A DNA stretch of 52,179 bases, taken from contig NZ_SSXE01000046.1 in the NCBI RefSeq assembly GCF_021699195.1, forward strand, positions 1 to 52,179. Reading direction: 5' to 3'. Position numbers and translations under genes: made by a program. This DNA is from Nonomuraea sp. MG754425. GTDB lineage: Bacteria > Actinomycetota > Actinomycetes > Streptosporangiales > Streptosporangiaceae. The notes beneath the pieces are model-generated. The model ran no database searches, was not told the DNA's origin, and saw nothing but the letters and a program-made list of their open reading frames with translations. This document shows, piece by piece, positions 50,866 through 52,179 of this stretch (positions are counted from its first letter, which is position 1; every line of letters begins with the position of its first letter).

Positions 50866-52179
50866 TGGGACGTTACGCCGCCGTCGACTGGATCCAGTTC
50901 GAGTGGGACGAGCGGCGCGGCGGCTTCGGCCCCGTGCGCTCGTCCATGGAGCGCGCCCGCGCCCAGGGCTGGTACCAGCAGCTTGCCCACTGGCTCGACC
51001 CCGGGCAGGGGGCGGGGGTCAGCCTCTGCCGTCTCGTGCTGAACGAGCGGGTGGTGGTGCTCTCCCGCACGCGGACCGACGACACCGACAGCCGGCGCAA
51101 CATCCGCGTGCAGGCGTACCTGGGCAATCAGGCCACGCGGCCGGAGGCCATGCCGAACGTGCGCCAGACGCTCGCGCTGGCCTCCGGCTGGGCCGCGCGG
51201 CTGCCCGACACGGACGAGCCGCTCGACCTGGGCGAGCTGATCGGCTCGTACGAGGTCGCGGGGGCCGCGCTCGACCGGGAGTCGCGGGCGGGGGCGGCGG
51301 CGCTGGCGCCGATCGTCTCCGAGTGCCTGCGCCGGCCGCAGGTGCCGCTCTCGGTGGTCTCGTCCGGGAATCCGATCGTGCAGCTCTGGGGGCTGGTGGA
51401 CATCGTCGATCTGGTGCTGGGGCGCTATCCGGAGACGTTCTCCACCTATGAGACCGACGACGTCAAGCCGGAGGCCGAGATCATCTTCCTGCGGAAGTGG
51501 CCGGGGGCGAGGTCGCAGGGCTCGCAACGCGTCCGGGTCGATCCACGCGATCCCGGCCAGGAAGACCGGTGCTACGAGATCGCCTCGATGGTCGTGGCCG
51601 CGTACGCGGAGGATCAGCTCGTGGGACTGGTCAAGCGGTTGCGGATCGACGACCGGACGACGCTGGAGGAGCGGCTGCGGCTGCTCGGGTCGGTCAGGTA
51701 CGACTCGACCACGCCCGTGGCCCGGCCCGCGCCGGCCGTGGCGGCGGACCCGCCGCAGCACGATCCGGTCTGGTCACCGGTGAGCCCCCGGCAGCCTTAC
51801 GGTGTGGACCGGTCCGGGCCTCTGACGGACCGCCCGGCCGCGGAGGAGCCGGCGCGGGGCGCCCAGCCGTCCGCGTCGCGGGCGCGTCCGGCCGCCGGGC
51901 GGCAGGCGGGGCGCACGCCGGGGCGGGCCGAGCCGCCCGACGCGCCCGGCACGACGGCACCGGCCGCGGGCGGCTCGGCGGGTGCGGGTGGCGCGGCGGG
52001 AGAAGGCGGTGTCGGGAGGGCGGGCAGCACGGGCGCGGACGGCTTCACGGGAGCGGAGGCGAGCGGCGTCGTGGAAGCGGAAGGTCAGCCGGGCGTGACG
52101 GGACAGGGCGGTCAACGGCACGGCGGCCAGGGGCCAGGCGTGGGAGCCCAGGGCGTGACGGCGCAGGGCGGTCAGAGAC
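50865..52179 (+). CDS. GTPase-linked protein with Gly/Gln-rich tail (3' partial)
   Basis: The frame is open to the right edge (more than 438 residues). Residues 1-280 look globular, with several beta strands (GVSLCRLVLNERVVVLSRT) and QLWGLVDIVDLVLGRYPETF; they may correspond to the GTPase-associated proteins that travel with double-GTPases, but this is weak. From about residue 285 the sequence is low-complexity Pro/Ala/Gly, ending in repeats of GQGGQ, GPGVGAQG and GVTAQGGQ type. The ATG overlaps the GTPase stop by one base. The gene runs out of the window, so any C-terminal effector domain is not visible. Confidence 0.7.
   Translation, partial: MGRYAAVDWIQFEWDERRGGFGPVRSSMERARAQGWYQQLAHWLDPGQGAGVSLCRLVLNERVVVLSRTRTDDTDSRRNIRVQAYLGNQATRPEAMPNVRQTLALASGWAARLPDTDEPLDLGELIGSYEVAGAALDRESRAGAAALAPIVSECLRRPQVPLSVVSSGNPIVQLWGLVDIVDLVLGRYPETFSTYETDDVKPEAEIIFLRKWPGARSQGSQRVRVDPRDPGQEDRCYEIASMVVAAYAEDQLVGLVKRLRIDDRTTLEERLRLLGSVRYDSTTPVARPAPAVAADPPQHDPVWSPVSPRQPYGVDRSGPLTDRPAAEEPARGAQPSASRARPAAGRQAGRTPGRAEPPDAPGTTAPAAGGSAGAGGAAGEGGVGRAGSTGADGFTGAEASGVVEAEGQPGVTGQGGQRHGGQGPGVGAQGVTAQGGQR

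Overview
The window is very GC-rich with strong third-position GC bias, GTG/TTG starts, short or overlapping intergenic gaps, an IdeR/DmdR-type iron box and several RiPP-type gene sets. This fits a filamentous actinomycete; Streptosporangiales (Nonomuraea-like) is a guess. No rRNA, tRNA, CRISPR array or recognisable transposase was seen.

Layout. (1) 1-2.5 kb: end of one radical SAM enzyme, a second paralogous radical SAM enzyme, a heme-oxygenase-fold iron oxidase candidate and a 61-residue precursor ending GGWCW, resembling the 'aroma-sacti' RiPP precursors. (2) 2.5-5.6 kb: a large regulator with zinc ribbon, class III nucleotide cyclase, AAA/STAND ATPase and helical repeats. (3) 5.6-14.2 kb: a class I lanthipeptide operon with a split dehydratase (elimination domain first), a 49-residue precursor whose core is three tandem [S/T]xxC tetrads, an attenuator hairpin, LanC and two ABC exporters. 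(4) 14.3-15.2 kb: a secreted repeat protein. (5) 15.3-20.1 kb: a carbohydrate ABC importer (lipoprotein and two permeases, no ATPase) divergent from a D-2-hydroxyacid dehydrogenase. (6) 20.1-25.4 kb: RibD-like reductase, MFS exporter, a secreted NLP cytolysin, a Cys-rich hypothetical, and a MarR/P450 pair with a perfect palindromic operator. (7) 25.4-30.4 kb: arabinan use: LacI regulator, intracellular GH51 and secreted GH43-AbfB arabinofuranosidases with visible operators, then an AraC regulator. (8) 30.4-34.4 kb: iron-siderophore importer under an iron box that touches the start codon. (9) 34.4-41.3 kb: TetR/DHA2 exporter, ArsC-like protein, an exported ammonia-lyase homologue without the normal MIO tripeptide, a pectate lyase with operator inside its promoter, and a second TetR. 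(10) 41.7-52.2 kb: one tightly packed operon running off the window: secreted/membrane vWA protein, tubulin-like GTPase, unknown 611-residue protein, tail-anchored pseudokinase, zinc-ribbon GTPase and a partial protein with a Gly/Gln-rich tail.

How it works together. Regions 5, 6, 7 and 9 suggest life on plant cell-wall polysaccharide: arabinan and pectin breakdown, sugar import and a plant-active cytolysin. Regions 1-3 make and export small peptide products. Region 10 looks like a self-contained NTP-dependent signalling or conflict machine with a surface sensor, a cytoskeletal-type GTPase, a dead kinase scaffold and a P-loop GTPase; together with the two RiPP sets it is the best candidate for an undescribed system here.
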